A stretch of 42,791 nucleotides of DNA from Micromonospora sp. AMSO31t (GCF_008868175.1 NZ_WBKT01000039.1:1-42791), one strand, 5' to 3'. Shown: positions 31,421 through 39,977, counted from the stretch's first letter. Translations and numbers: made by a program. Notes: a model not told the origin generated them from the letters alone.

Positions 31421-33523
31421 TCAGGCCGGGGAGCCCGTCACGGTGAACTGACGGGTACGGCCGATGTTGTCGAAGGAGCCGAAGCCGACCCGACCGGAGG
31501 TGAAGGTGGTGTCCTTCGCGGTGAGCAGCGGGTCCTTGTGCCCGTCGACGTAGACGGCGATCTCACCGGTGGCGGGCAGGTGCACGACCCGCACCCTGTG
31601 CCAGTCGGCGTCGGTGATCGCCGGGTTGGCGCCGCGCGAGCGCCCGTTCCACTGGTGGTCGATCCGCTCCCGGTCGGCGTTGTTCACCTTGAAGATGCCG
31701 TTGTGCGGGTAGATCGTGTTGTCGGTGGACAGGTGCGCGTAGTAGTACTGCGTGTCGGACTGCCAGCCGAAGACGATGATCACGTCCCGGTTGGTGACCT
31801 CCACCGGCTCGTCGAGGCGCACCCGGGCGTCGATCTGGACCGAGGACCAGGCCGGTCCCTTGTCGAGGATGGCGTACTCGAACGGGCGGCGCGGGCCGGG
31901 GCGGCTCACGCCGGCCTCCGCGAGGATCACCTGGTCGCCCTCGAACCGCCACTTCGACGGGGTCACCGGCGTCCAGTTCTCCGCGCCCGCGGTGTGGACG
32001 ACCTTGGTGTGGCCCACCTTGCCCTCCGCCACGGTCTTGGTGTCGACGACCTTCCAGATCTTGCCGTTGGCCTTGGCCAGGATGTAGAGCTCACCCGCGG
32101 CGTCGGTGCCGAAGCGCAGGTCGACCCGGTTCGGGTCGCCGGGCGCGCCGGGGCTGGACAGGTCCTGCATGCGTACCAGGTCACCGGCGGTGGTGTACAG
32201 GGCGAGCCGGTGGATCGTGGCGAGGCCGGCGCCGCGGCGCATCTCGTTCGCCTCGGTGTAGAGCACCCGGCCGTCGACCAGGTCGCCGAAGACGTACTTG
32301 CCCTTCAGTGCGGGCACGGCCTTCCCCCGGTAGACGAAGCCGCCGGCCACTGCGACGCCGACGTCGGAGGTGCAGTTCCAGTTCGCCGCCGGGTCGTGGT
32401 CGTACGCGGCGACCGGGTAGGTGTAGCCGTACTTCGCGTCGTCGGCGGGCAGCGGGTAGAGCTTGTCGCAGGGGTTGGTCGCGGTCTTGTCGAAGACCCA
32501 GTTGCCCTCGCGCTCGCTCCAGCCGAAGTTGTCCCCGGCCCGGACCTCGTAGATGGACTCGATGGCGTGCTCGCCGATGTGGCCCAGGAACATCCGGCCG
32601 GTTGCCCGGTCCCAGCTGAACCGGTGCGGGTCGCGGAAGCCGACCGCGTAGATCTCACCGAGCGCGCCGTCGCGCCCGACGAACGGGTTGTCGGCCGGGA
32701 TGCCGTACCGGCCGTTGGGGGCGTTGGTGCCGCGCGGGTCGATGCGCAGCAGCTTGCCGTGCGGCATGCCCATGTTCTGCGGGTCGCCGTTGCGGTAGCC
32801 CTGGCCGCCGTCGCCGACGGCGAGGTAGAGCATCCCGTAGTCGGGGTCGCCCGGCTTCGCGGTCGGGTTGAAGTTGATCTCCTGGACGCCGTGGATCTGG
32901 CCGCCGAAGCCGATCCGCAGCACCTCGCGGTGGGTGCCGGCGAAGGTGTCCGCGGCCGGGTCGCTGGCCGTCCACTCGGTGATGACGGCCTGGTAGATGG
33001 TGTTCGGCTGGGCGTAGTCCGGCGTCCGGGTGGCCAGCGACGCCTGCTCGGTGTGGATCGTGTAGAAGCGGCCGTTGCGCCCGAACTCGGGGTGGAAGGC
33101 GACGTACCCGAAGCCCTGGCCCAGGCCACGGCCGGAGAAGAACTGCGGCGCGAAGGTGGCCGCCACGTCGAGGTAGACGTGCGGCGTGCCGTTCTCCACG
33201 AGGTACAGGTTGCCGTTGAGGTCCGGCACGGCCCGGCGGCCGGAGCCGTCGGGCAGCTCGCTGATCGTGTTGATGCGGGCCTTGCGCACCAGCCGCGCGT
33301 CGACCGGCGCGGGGTTCGGGGTGGACTGCGGGAAGCTGGCGTACTCCTGCAGCACCAGCCCCAGGTGCGACTGGACCTGCGACTCGGGGATCGGGTCGTA
33401 GACGGCGCCGTCGGCCCGGGCGGGCCCGGCGACCAGGGTGGACAGGACGAGGGTGGCGGCAGTGACCCCGGCGGTGACTGCGGCTCTGCGGAGCCTGCCG
33501 GTGCTGCCAGCGCGAATGAACAC
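31421..33523 (-). CDS. Secreted PQQ-dependent sugar dehydrogenase with C-terminal laminin-G-like domain
   Basis: 700 residues from GTG 33523, with AAGGAG upstream. The signal peptide has an Arg-rich start and ends near PARADGAV. Residues 50-480 form a six-bladed propeller of the soluble glucose dehydrogenase type: GYVAFHPEFGRNGRFYTIHT, GGQIHGVQEINFNPTAKPGD, YLAVGDGGQGYRNGDPQNMG, GKLLRIDPRGTNAPNGRYGI, EIYAVGFRDPHRFSWDRATG. Residues about 510-700 resemble a concanavalin-like/LamG domain that could bind polysaccharide (YYYAHLSTDNTIYPHNGIFK). It likely oxidises sugars outside the cell. The gene follows the LamG protein gene and is probably repressed by the divergent LacI regulator. Confidence 0.9.
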   Translation of the reverse strand: MFIRAGSTGRLRRAAVTAGVTAATLVLSTLVAGPARADGAVYDPIPESQVQSHLGLVLQEYASFPQSTPNPAPVDARLVRKARINTISELPDGSGRRAVPDLNGNLYLVENGTPHVYLDVAATFAPQFFSGRGLGQGFGYVAFHPEFGRNGRFYTIHTEQASLATRTPDYAQPNTIYQAVITEWTASDPAADTFAGTHREVLRIGFGGQIHGVQEINFNPTAKPGDPDYGMLYLAVGDGGQGYRNGDPQNMGMPHGKLLRIDPRGTNAPNGRYGIPADNPFVGRDGALGEIYAVGFRDPHRFSWDRATGRMFLGHIGEHAIESIYEVRAGDNFGWSEREGNWVFDKTATNPCDKLYPLPADDAKYGYTYPVAAYDHDPAANWNCTSDVGVAVAGGFVYRGKAVPALKGKYVFGDLVDGRVLYTEANEMRRGAGLATIHRLALYTTAGDLVRMQDLSSPGAPGDPNRVDLRFGTDAAGELYILAKANGKIWKVVDTKTVAEGKVGHTKVVHTAGAENWTPVTPSKWRFEGDQVILAEAGVSRPGPRRPFEYAILDKGPAWSSVQIDARVRLDEPVEVTNRDVIIVFGWQSDTQYYYAHLSTDNTIYPHNGIFKVNNADRERIDHQWNGRSRGANPAITDADWHRVRVVHLPATGEIAVYVDGHKDPLLTAKDTTFTSGRVGFGSFDNIGRTRQFTVTGSPA

Positions 33524-33560
33524 GCGGTTCTCCTTCTCGGTGGGACGGTCCGAGGAACGG

Positions 33561-34511
33561 TCAGCGGGCCATGTAGCGGTACTGCTTGGCGATGTCGCCC
33601 GCCGGGATCACGCTGTCGAGGAACATGAGGCCGTCCATGCGGCAGTCGCACGGGTTGCGTTCCAGGTTGTTCTGCGGGAAGCTGCCGCCGATCTTGATGC
33701 CGCGGGAGTCGGTGGCGCTGGTGACGTGCGGGCCGGGGCCGTTGAGCTGCCACGGGTCGCCGGCGGTGGTGTAGAAGCCGTCGACCGGCTCGCCGTTGCG
33801 GTAGAGCGCCATGGTGCCGCTGGTGAAGTCGTAGGTGGCCGCGAGGTGCACCCACTCACCCTTCGGCAGCAGGGTCCGCCAGTCCTCGTTGGCTGCGAAG
33901 GTCTGCGAGGCGCCGCCGTCGACGCGGCGGCCGAGGGCGACCAGGCGCAGCTCACCGCTCACGTCGATGAGTTCCAGCAGGGCGCGCACGCCGTGCCCGT
34001 CGGAGTCGCCGGTCAGCACGCCGGCCAGGCCGATGGCGTTGAACCGGTCGGTCGGGTTGGCGGTGGTGGAGTTCAGCGCCGGGCCGTCCATCTCCCGCTT
34101 GAACCAGCCCATCACCGTGGTGCCCTCGGCGCCGCTGAACGCGCGCAGCGTGCGGACGCCGCTGGAGGACCAGATGCCGGCCTTCCAGTCGTCGTTGCCG
34201 GCGGCCTGCGGGTTGACCTGCCGGGTCTGCAGCGCGTCGCCGCTGCCCTTGTACGCCCGGTCGGGCACCCGCATGGCCGCGCCGCCGTTGACCAGCTCGA
34301 TTTCGGTGCCGGACCGGCCCAGGTCCCGCTCGAGCGCCGGGTCGCCGACCACCGGGTGGTCGAAGTCGTAGAAGGCGACCAGGTGCTGCCGGAGGGCGGG
34401 GTGGACGTCGTGCGGTCCGGGCCGGTCGGCCTGGGCCGGGCTCGCCGCCGCGGTCAGCGCCAGCGTCAGCAGGGCGGTGGCCGCGACGGCGGCCCGTGGG
34501 TGTCTTCTCAT
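33561..34511 (-). CDS. Secreted LamG-domain protein
   Basis: 316 residues. The signal peptide is MRRHPRAAVAATALLTLALT with cleavage near SPAQADRPG. The rest is one concanavalin-like domain: HLVAFYDFDHPVVGDPALER, GTTVMGWFKREMDG, GEWVHLAATYDFTSGTMALY, RNGEPVDGFYTT and GIKIGGSFPQNNLERNPCDC, with a CDCRMDGLMFLDSVIP ending typical of LamG folds. It is the first gene of the operon, 37 bases before the dehydrogenase gene. It probably binds a polysaccharide or glycan outside the cell and works with that enzyme. Confidence 0.9.
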   Translation of the reverse strand: MRRHPRAAVAATALLTLALTAAASPAQADRPGPHDVHPALRQHLVAFYDFDHPVVGDPALERDLGRSGTEIELVNGGAAMRVPDRAYKGSGDALQTRQVNPQAAGNDDWKAGIWSSSGVRTLRAFSGAEGTTVMGWFKREMDGPALNSTTANPTDRFNAIGLAGVLTGDSDGHGVRALLELIDVSGELRLVALGRRVDGGASQTFAANEDWRTLLPKGEWVHLAATYDFTSGTMALYRNGEPVDGFYTTAGDPWQLNGPGPHVTSATDSRGIKIGGSFPQNNLERNPCDCRMDGLMFLDSVIPAGDIAKQYRYMAR

Positions 34512-34549
34512 GGGGAGGTGCTCCCTTCGTCGGTGCGGTGGTGGCGGTG

Positions 34550-34564
34550 ACGAAAGCGCTTACG
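34550..34564. promoter_or_regulatory. LacI-type operator near the LamG gene
   Basis: ACGAAAGCGCTTACG (34550-34564) carries the CGAAAGCGCTT core seen in the 30-bp palindrome 100 bases away and lies 38 bases upstream of the LamG start. Two spaced sites would allow DNA looping. Confidence 0.65.
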
Positions 34565-34660
34565 CCGGGCGTGGATCGGTGCCCGGATGTGGAGTCGGGG
34601 TGTGTCGGGACAGGACGGTCCGCCGTGGGGCCGGCCGGATGGCCGAGGCGGCGCCGCGCT

Positions 34661-34690
34661 TACGAAAGCGCTTACGTAAGCGCTTTCGTA
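34661..34690. promoter_or_regulatory. Perfect 30-bp palindrome with two LacI half-sites
   Basis: TACGAAAGCGCTTAC (34661-34675) is followed directly by its exact reverse complement (34676-34690). Each half contains the AAGCGCTT palindrome of LacI operators, so two dimers or one tetramer could bind. It lies 65 bases before the divergent lacI-like gene and 150 bases before the LamG gene. Confidence 0.75.
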
Positions 34691-34755
34691 CCCTATGCTG
34701 TGCGCTACGCCACACGCAAGAGCACGGCGCGGATCAATGCCTGCCAGGAGTTCCC

Positions 34756-35796
34756 ATGCCCCGACCCGGACCACGGTTGCGCCTCGTCGACGTGGCGGAA
34801 CGCGCCGGCGTCTCGCTGGCGACCGCCTCCCGCGCCCTCGCCGGCCGGGAGGGTGTCAGCGAGGAGGTGGCCCGGCACGTCCGCCAGGTCTCCCTGGAAC
34901 TCGGGTACGTGGCCAACCCGTACGCCCGCACCCTCGCCGGCGGCGCCAGCACCACCGTCGGCCTGATCGTGCACCAGATCGACGACCCGTACTTCTCCGA
35001 GATCGCCAGCGGCGTGCTCCAGGTCGCCGCCGAGGAGGGCCTGCTGGTCCAGATCGCCCACTCCGGACGCGACCCGGAGAACGAGCTGCGCCAGTTGCGG
35101 CACCTCATCGCCCAGCAGGTCGGGATCATCCTCATCGCCGGCTCCGGCTACGACGACCCGCGCGTGGAGGCCGAGGCGCGCGCCGAACTCGCCGGCTTCC
35201 AACGGTCCGGCGGGCGGGTCGCCGTCATCGGACGGCACGCCCTGGGCGTCGACGCCGTGGTGCCGGACAACGAGGCCGGGGGCCGCGACATCGGCGCCCA
35301 CCTGCTGGGCCTCGGCCACCGGCGGATCGCCGTCGCCGCCGGCACCCCCGGCCTGACCACCGTGGCCGACCGGCTCGCCGGGGTGACCGCCGCGCTCGCC
35401 GCGCACGGGCACTCCCCCGACGACCTCGCCGTCGTCCACTCCGACTTCACCCGCGACGGCGGCCGGGTGGCCACCGAACGGATCCTGCACCACCACCCGG
35501 ACCGCACGGCGATCATCGCGCTCAACGACGCGATGGCCATCGGCGTGCTGTCCGTGCTGCGGTCGCGCCGCATCCCGGTGCCCGAGCACGTGTCGGTGGT
35601 CGGCTTCGACGACGTGTCCGTCGCCGCCGACCTGGCGCCCAGCCTCACCACCGTCCGGCTGCCCATGACCGAGATGGGGCGGATGGCGCTGACCCTCGCG
35701 CTGAAGCCCCGGTCGACCCGGCCGCGACGACGGTCCACCGGTCACACGCTGATCGTCCGCGACTCCACCGGCCCGGCGCCCACGACCGGCGGCTGA
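34756..35796 (+). CDS. LacI-family transcriptional regulator
   Basis: 346 residues from ATG 34756, with CAGGAG six bases upstream. Helix-turn-helix LRLVDVAERAGVSLATASRA, hinge NPYARTLAGGASTTVG, effector domain VGLIVHQIDDPYFSEIASGV, AIIALNDAMAIGVLSVLR, VSVVGFDDVSVAADLAPSLT. It is closely similar to the regulator at 14903-15934 (shared SLATASRAL, DDPYF-type and GFDD segments), and the operator cores at the two loci are the same, so cross-talk is possible. It probably controls itself and the divergent LamG/dehydrogenase operon. Confidence 0.94.
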   Translation: MPRPGPRLRLVDVAERAGVSLATASRALAGREGVSEEVARHVRQVSLELGYVANPYARTLAGGASTTVGLIVHQIDDPYFSEIASGVLQVAAEEGLLVQIAHSGRDPENELRQLRHLIAQQVGIILIAGSGYDDPRVEAEARAELAGFQRSGGRVAVIGRHALGVDAVVPDNEAGGRDIGAHLLGLGHRRIAVAAGTPGLTTVADRLAGVTAALAAHGHSPDDLAVVHSDFTRDGGRVATERILHHHPDRTAIIALNDAMAIGVLSVLRSRRIPVPEHVSVVGFDDVSVAADLAPSLTTVRLPMTEMGRMALTLALKPRSTRPRRRSTGHTLIVRDSTGPAPTTGG

Positions 35797-35852
35797 CCGG
35801 ACCGGTGCTGCGACACTGGTGCCTCGGACGGAAGCAGCGGAGGAGCGCGGCC

Positions 35853-36170
35853 ATGCGGGCAACCACCGTCGTCAACCTGAAGGGCCACCGCGACGACCCG
35901 GCGTACGCCGACGTGGTCTACGTCGGGCGGGCCATGTCCCGCGGCGGCTGGCGGCTGCCGCAGTCCCCGCTGTCCAGCCCGTACCGGCCCGGCCCGGACG
36001 GCACGCGGGACGAGGTGATGGAGAAGTACCGGGCGTACCTGCTCGGCCGGCCCGACCTGCTCGCGCTGCTGCCCGACCTGCGCGGGCGCCGCCTCGGCTG
36101 CTGGTGCGTGCCGGAACGCTGCCACGCCGAGGTGATCGCCGAACTCGCCGACGCGCCGCCGTCCGCCTGA
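35853..36170 (+). CDS. DUF4326 domain protein
   Basis: 105 residues from ATG 35853, with GGAGGAGC upstream. TTVVNLKGHRDDPAYADVVY and VGRAMSRGGWRLPQSPLSSP then YRPGPDGTRDEVMEKYRAYL are typical. The C-terminal GRRLGCWCVPERCHAEVIAE has the Cys/His cluster CWC...CH that marks the family. DUF4326 proteins are small and of unknown function, often encoded alone or in phages. It is convergent with the next gene. Confidence 0.92.
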   Translation: MRATTVVNLKGHRDDPAYADVVYVGRAMSRGGWRLPQSPLSSPYRPGPDGTRDEVMEKYRAYLLGRPDLLALLPDLRGRRLGCWCVPERCHAEVIAELADAPPSA

Positions 36171-36186
36171 TCCGGCGCCGCGTGGC

Positions 36187-36717
36187 TCAGCCGAGCTTCT
36201 TCCGCAGGGTCTCGAACGCCAGGTCCGGCCGCAGGGGTACGCCGAACCGCTCGTCACCGTACGGGAACGGGCTCAGCTCGCCGGTGCGGACGTAGCCGCG
36301 CCGCTCGTACCAGGCGATCAGGTCCTCCCGCTGCGTGATCACGGTCATCCGCAGCTCGCCGCTCTGCCACTGCTCCCGGGCGTGCCGCTCGGCCTCGGCC
36401 AGCAGGTCCCGGCCCAGCCCGCCGCCCTGTCGCCCCGGGGCCACCGCGAACATGCCGAAGTAGACATGGTCGTCGCGGCGCTCCAACTGGCAGCAGGCGA
36501 CGATCCCCGTGCCGTCCTCGACGACCAGGACCGTCCCGCCCGGGCTCGACACCGCCTCGGCCACCATGGCCGGGTCGGTGCGCTGCCCGGCGAGCAGGTC
36601 GGCCTCGGTGGTCCAGCCGGCCCGGCTCCGCTCCCCCCGGTACGCCGACTCGACCAGGTCGACGAGGGCGGCCACGTCGGCGGGACGGGCGGTGCGGACG
36701 GCGCGTGGGCTGGTCAT
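36187..36717 (-). CDS. GNAT-family N-acetyltransferase
   Basis: 176 residues. VRTARPADVAALVDLVESAY opens the fold; YFGMFAVAPGRQGGGLGRDL is the acetyl-CoA loop (QGGGLG), and LIAWYERRGYVRTGELSPFP the closing helix and strand. The substrate is unknown; the ending with FPYGDERFGVPLRPDLAFET is common in stand-alone actinobacterial GNATs. Monocistronic, convergent with the DUF4326 gene. Confidence 0.93.
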   Translation of the reverse strand: MTSPRAVRTARPADVAALVDLVESAYRGERSRAGWTTEADLLAGQRTDPAMVAEAVSSPGGTVLVVEDGTGIVACCQLERRDDHVYFGMFAVAPGRQGGGLGRDLLAEAERHAREQWQSGELRMTVITQREDLIAWYERRGYVRTGELSPFPYGDERFGVPLRPDLAFETLRKKLG

Positions 36718-36835
36718 CGGCGGTCTCCACGGTCACGACGGTCTACCGGATCAGCGTACGCAGCCCACCGGCCCGGGGAACGCCGGCCCGGCGGCGGGGC
36801 GGCCGGGACCGCGCGGGGCGTGGTTGACTGCCGGC

Positions 36836-37723
36836 ATGCAGCTGCGCGTCGGTGAGCTCGGCCTGCCCGCCACCCTGGACCTGCCGGCCGGGCCGGCCCG
36901 CGGCGGCCTGGTGGTGCTGCACGGCTCGCACGCCGGCGAGCGGTCCCATTTCCTCTACGAGCACCTGGCCCGGCTGCTGCCGCCGGCCGGGATCGCGGTG
37001 CTGCGGTACGACCGGCGTCCCCGGGTGGACGGCCACGACGTGCCACTGGCCGCGCAGGCCGACGACGCGGCGGCGGCCCTGGACCTGCTGCGCGGGCAGG
37101 TCGGGGACGTTCCGGTCGGACTGTGGGGGTTCAGCCAGGGGGCCTGGGCGGCGACCCTCACTGCCACCCGACACCCGGTCGACTTCCTCGTGCTGGTCGG
37201 GTGCAGCGGGGTCAGCCCGGCCGCGCAGATGCGCTACGGCACCGCGGAGCAGTTGCGCCGGTACGGCTACGGCGAGGCCGACCTGGCCGAGCTTGACCGA
37301 CTGCGCGGGATCGCCGAGGGGTTCCTGCGCGGCACGGTGCCCCGGGCGACCGCCCAGGCGGAGCTGGACGTCGCCGGGCGGCGACCCTGGTTCCCGCTGG
37401 CGCACCTGCCCCGCGAGCTGCCCGACACCCCGGACACCTGGATCGACATGGACTTCGACCCGGAGCCGGTCTTCGCGAAGCTGTCCGGCCCGGTGCTGCT
37501 CTGCTACGGCGAGACCGACGGGTGGACGCCGATCGAGCAGAGTCTGGTGGTGTGGCGGCGCGCCGCACGCGACGCGGAGCTGACCGTGGCCCGGCTGTCC
37601 GGCTGCGACCACGCGCCGACCCTGGACGGACGCAACGACCTGACCGGCGTCAGCCCGGAGTACGAGCACGTCCTGCTGGACTGGCTCGGGCGCCGGCTGC
37701 CGGAGCGCCGGGCCGTGCGGTGA
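36836..37723 (+). CDS. Alpha/beta hydrolase
   Basis: 295 residues from ATG 36836. RGGLVVLHGSHAGERSHFLY gives the oxyanion region, GLWGFSQGAWAATLTATR the nucleophile elbow (GFSQG, Ser), GPVLLCYGETDGWTPIEQSL the Asp strand and SGCDHAPTLDGRN the catalytic His. The set is therefore complete for a dienelactone-hydrolase or prolyl-oligopeptidase-like serine hydrolase. No signal peptide, so cytoplasmic. The substrate cannot be told from sequence. Confidence 0.92.
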   Translation: MQLRVGELGLPATLDLPAGPARGGLVVLHGSHAGERSHFLYEHLARLLPPAGIAVLRYDRRPRVDGHDVPLAAQADDAAAALDLLRGQVGDVPVGLWGFSQGAWAATLTATRHPVDFLVLVGCSGVSPAAQMRYGTAEQLRRYGYGEADLAELDRLRGIAEGFLRGTVPRATAQAELDVAGRRPWFPLAHLPRELPDTPDTWIDMDFDPEPVFAKLSGPVLLCYGETDGWTPIEQSLVVWRRAARDAELTVARLSGCDHAPTLDGRNDLTGVSPEYEHVLLDWLGRRLPERRAVR

Positions 37724-37742
37724 CGGCCCGGCGTCCGCCCGG

Positions 37743-38051
37743 TCAGCCGTGCTTCTGCTGGCAGGGCACGCAGAAGCGGGCGTGCGGCAGCACCTCCAGG
37801 CGCTCCACCGGGATCGGCGCGGCGCACCGCTCGCAGCGGCCGTAGCCGCCGTCGGCCATCCGGCGCAGCGCGTCGCCGATCTGCCCGAGGCTCTGCCGGG
37901 TGGCCGCGATCAGCGCGGCCCGCGTGTGCGCCTCGCCGGGGTCTCCGGTGTCCGCGGTCAGCTCGGTCAACCGGGCCGTCTGCGCCGCGAAGTCGTCGGT
38001 CAGCGTGGCCCGCAGCCGGGTGAGCCGGTCGTCGTGCAGGTCGGTGCCCAT
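37743..38051 (-). CDS. DksA/TraR-type zinc-finger protein
   Basis: 102 residues from ATG 38051, with GGAAGGGG upstream. Residues 8-68 form a helical hairpin (LTRLRATLTDDFAAQTARLT; ATRQSLGQIGDALRRMADGG). The zinc ribbon uses Cys73, 76, 94 and 97 (CERCAAPIPVERLEVLPHAR, FCVPCQQKHG). DksA-like proteins enter the secondary channel of RNA polymerase, but the DxxDxA tip motif of DksA is absent, as in many actinobacterial members. A terminator-like hairpin lies in the 5' leader. Confidence 0.92.
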   Translation of the reverse strand: MGTDLHDDRLTRLRATLTDDFAAQTARLTELTADTGDPGEAHTRAALIAATRQSLGQIGDALRRMADGGYGRCERCAAPIPVERLEVLPHARFCVPCQQKHG

Positions 38052-38068
38052 CTGGATCCCCTTCCGGG

Positions 38069-38100
38069 AAAAAGAAAAAGGCCGAAGCCGGATGGCTTCG
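38069..38100 (-). terminator. Intrinsic-terminator-like hairpin in the leader of the DksA-like gene
   Basis: On the minus strand a 7-bp stem (38100-38094 with 38089-38083) and 4-base loop are followed by GGCCTTTTTCTTTTTCCC (down to 38069). This is one of very few T-tracts in the window. It ends 18 bases before the ATG, so it either terminates upstream read-through or acts as an attenuator of the gene. Confidence 0.65.
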
Positions 38101-38389
38101 CCCTGGGTGGCCGTACGCGGATGAAGGGGTATCCGGGTGGGCCACGGTCGGTGGGGATCGGGCTCGGCAGGCCGTGGATGGGCGCGACGGAACGGCTGCC
38201 CGCCGGACGGGCGGGCACGGCCTCGGGACGCCGGCGCCGGGCAGCGGCGAACGCCGCCGTGGTGACGGCGGTCGCGGAGAGCCCGGCCGGGTACATCCGC
38301 CCACCATAGGCCAGCCCAGGCGGTTCGCCAACGACTTTGCCCCACGCCTCCGCCCCGGCGCGCAGCCTCGCGTCTGCCAGGATGGGCCG

Positions 38390-39325
38390 GTGGAGTTCGA
38401 GACCTACCGGGGTGAGTTGATCGCCTACTGCTACCGGATGGTGGGCTCGTTCCACGAGGCCGAGGACCTGGTGCAGGAGACGATGCTGCGGGCTTGGAAG
38501 GCCCGCGACCGGTACGACGACGCCCGCGCATCGGTACGGACGTGGCTGTACCGCATCGCCACCAACGTGTGCCTGACCGCGCTGGAGGGGCGTGCGCGGC
38601 GGCCGTTGCCGTCGGGCCTGGGCGCGCCGAGCCACGACCCCGGAGCGCCGCTCGCGCCGGCGCTGGACGTCCCGTGGCTGCAGCCGTTCCCCGACGCGCG
38701 GGTCGACGTCGAGGTCCGAACGGGCATCCGGCTCGCCCTGGTGGCGGCCATGCAGGCGCTGTCGGCCCGCCAGCGGGCCGTGCTGCTGCTGCGCGATGTG
38801 CTGCAGTTCAGCGCCGCCGAGGTCGCCACGCAGTTGGGGACGACGGTCCCCGCGGTCAACAGCGCGCTGCAACGCGCCCGCTCCGCGCTCGCCGAGGTCG
38901 GCGATATCGACGAGGTCAGCGAGCCGGACGATCCGCGGGTGCGCGCGGTGATCGACCGGTACGTCCGAGCGTTCGAGGCGGCGGACGTGCCGGCGCTCGT
39001 GCGGCTGCTGACCGACGACGCCGTGCTGGAGATGCCGCCGGTGCCGCTCTGGTACCGGGGCAGCAGCGACTACGGCCGCTTCATGGACCGGGTGTTCCAG
39101 CTGCGCGGGACGGGCTGGGCCGTGACCCGGCTCACCGCCAACGGGCAACCCGCGCTCGCCGCGTACGCGCCGCAACCTGGTGGCGGGCACCGGTTGCACA
39201 CGCTCCAGGTTCTCACCGTCGCCGGCGGTCTGGTCGCGGGCAACGTCGTGTTCGCCGACCCGGCCGTGCTCACCGCGTTCGACCTGCCGCAGATTCTTTC
39301 CGACGGGTTCCGCCCGCCGCGATGA
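38390..39325 (+). CDS. ECF sigma factor with SnoaL-like C-terminal domain
   Basis: 311 residues from GTG 38390. Region 2: FETYRGELIAYCYRMVGSFH, EAEDLVQETMLRAWKARDRY and ASVRTWLYRIATNVCLTAL. Region 4: ALSARQRAVLLLRDVLQFSA then VPAVNSALQRARSAL. The C-terminal domain (VIDRYVRAFEAADVPALVRL, RLHTLQVLTVAGGLVAGNVV) is SnoaL/NTF2-like. Same architecture as the factor at 25791. No anti-sigma gene is adjacent; the DHFR-like reductase 57 bases downstream is a possible target. Confidence 0.93.
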   Translation: MEFETYRGELIAYCYRMVGSFHEAEDLVQETMLRAWKARDRYDDARASVRTWLYRIATNVCLTALEGRARRPLPSGLGAPSHDPGAPLAPALDVPWLQPFPDARVDVEVRTGIRLALVAAMQALSARQRAVLLLRDVLQFSAAEVATQLGTTVPAVNSALQRARSALAEVGDIDEVSEPDDPRVRAVIDRYVRAFEAADVPALVRLLTDDAVLEMPPVPLWYRGSSDYGRFMDRVFQLRGTGWAVTRLTANGQPALAAYAPQPGGGHRLHTLQVLTVAGGLVAGNVVFADPAVLTAFDLPQILSDGFRPPR

Positions 39326-39381
39326 GTCCGGCCGGCGCCGCCGGTATGTGCCGGTGAGCGTCGACCGAAGGGACATCCGCC

Positions 39382-39951
39382 GTGAGCGTCATCGTCATTC
39401 AGTTCATCACCCTGGACGGGATCGTGTCCGACCCCGACGGGTCCGCGAACACGCCGACCGGCGGCTGGGCGTTCCGGTACGGCCCGGAAACCGTCGCGGG
39501 CGACAAGTTCCGCCTCGGCAGCGCGCTGGACGACGGCGTCATGCTGCTGGGCCGCACCACGTGGCAGCTGTTCTCCCGGATCTGGCCGGGCCGCGACGAC
39601 CCGTTCTCCGCGCGGATGAACGCGGTGCCCAAGCTGGTGGCCTCCCGTACCCTGACCGACACCTCGGCGTGGGCGAACTCCCGGCTCGTGGAGGGCGATC
39701 TCGTCGACGTCGTGAAGCACGAGCCGCGGGACGTCGTCGTTACGGGCAGCCTGAGCGTGGTGCGAGCGCTGAGGGCCGAGGATCTGATCGACGAGTACCG
39801 GCTGCTCACCTTCCCAGCCGTCCTCGGCACCGGCGAGCGGCTCTTCCCCGCCGGCGGCCCGCCGGCGGACCTCGAAACCGTGTCGGTCGAGCGCGTCGGC
39901 GCAGCCGTCCTCACCCGGTACGGCAGGGCCGCACCCGGCCACCGACGGTGA
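39382..39951 (+). CDS. Dihydrofolate reductase family protein (RibD C-terminal-like)
   Basis: 189 residues from GTG 39382. VIVIQFITLDGIVSDPDGSA starts the fold; DGVMLLGRTTWQLFSRIWPG, KLVASRTLTDTSAWANSRLV, DVVVTGSLSVVRALRAEDLI and RLLTFPAVLGTGERLFPAGG follow the RibD_C pattern for NADPH binding. Distinct in sequence from the family member at 8254. Often found downstream of ECF sigma genes, as here; substrate unknown. Confidence 0.9.
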   Translation: MSVIVIQFITLDGIVSDPDGSANTPTGGWAFRYGPETVAGDKFRLGSALDDGVMLLGRTTWQLFSRIWPGRDDPFSARMNAVPKLVASRTLTDTSAWANSRLVEGDLVDVVKHEPRDVVVTGSLSVVRALRAEDLIDEYRLLTFPAVLGTGERLFPAGGPPADLETVSVERVGAAVLTRYGRAAPGHRR

Positions 39952-39977
39952 TCCGGTGCGGGCCGTGCGCGTCAGCC

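Noticed and set aside
30896..33628. 910-codon plus-strand frame
   Set aside because: Antisense to the PQQ-type dehydrogenase; Val/Asp/Arg-rich with no domain, a high-GC artefact.
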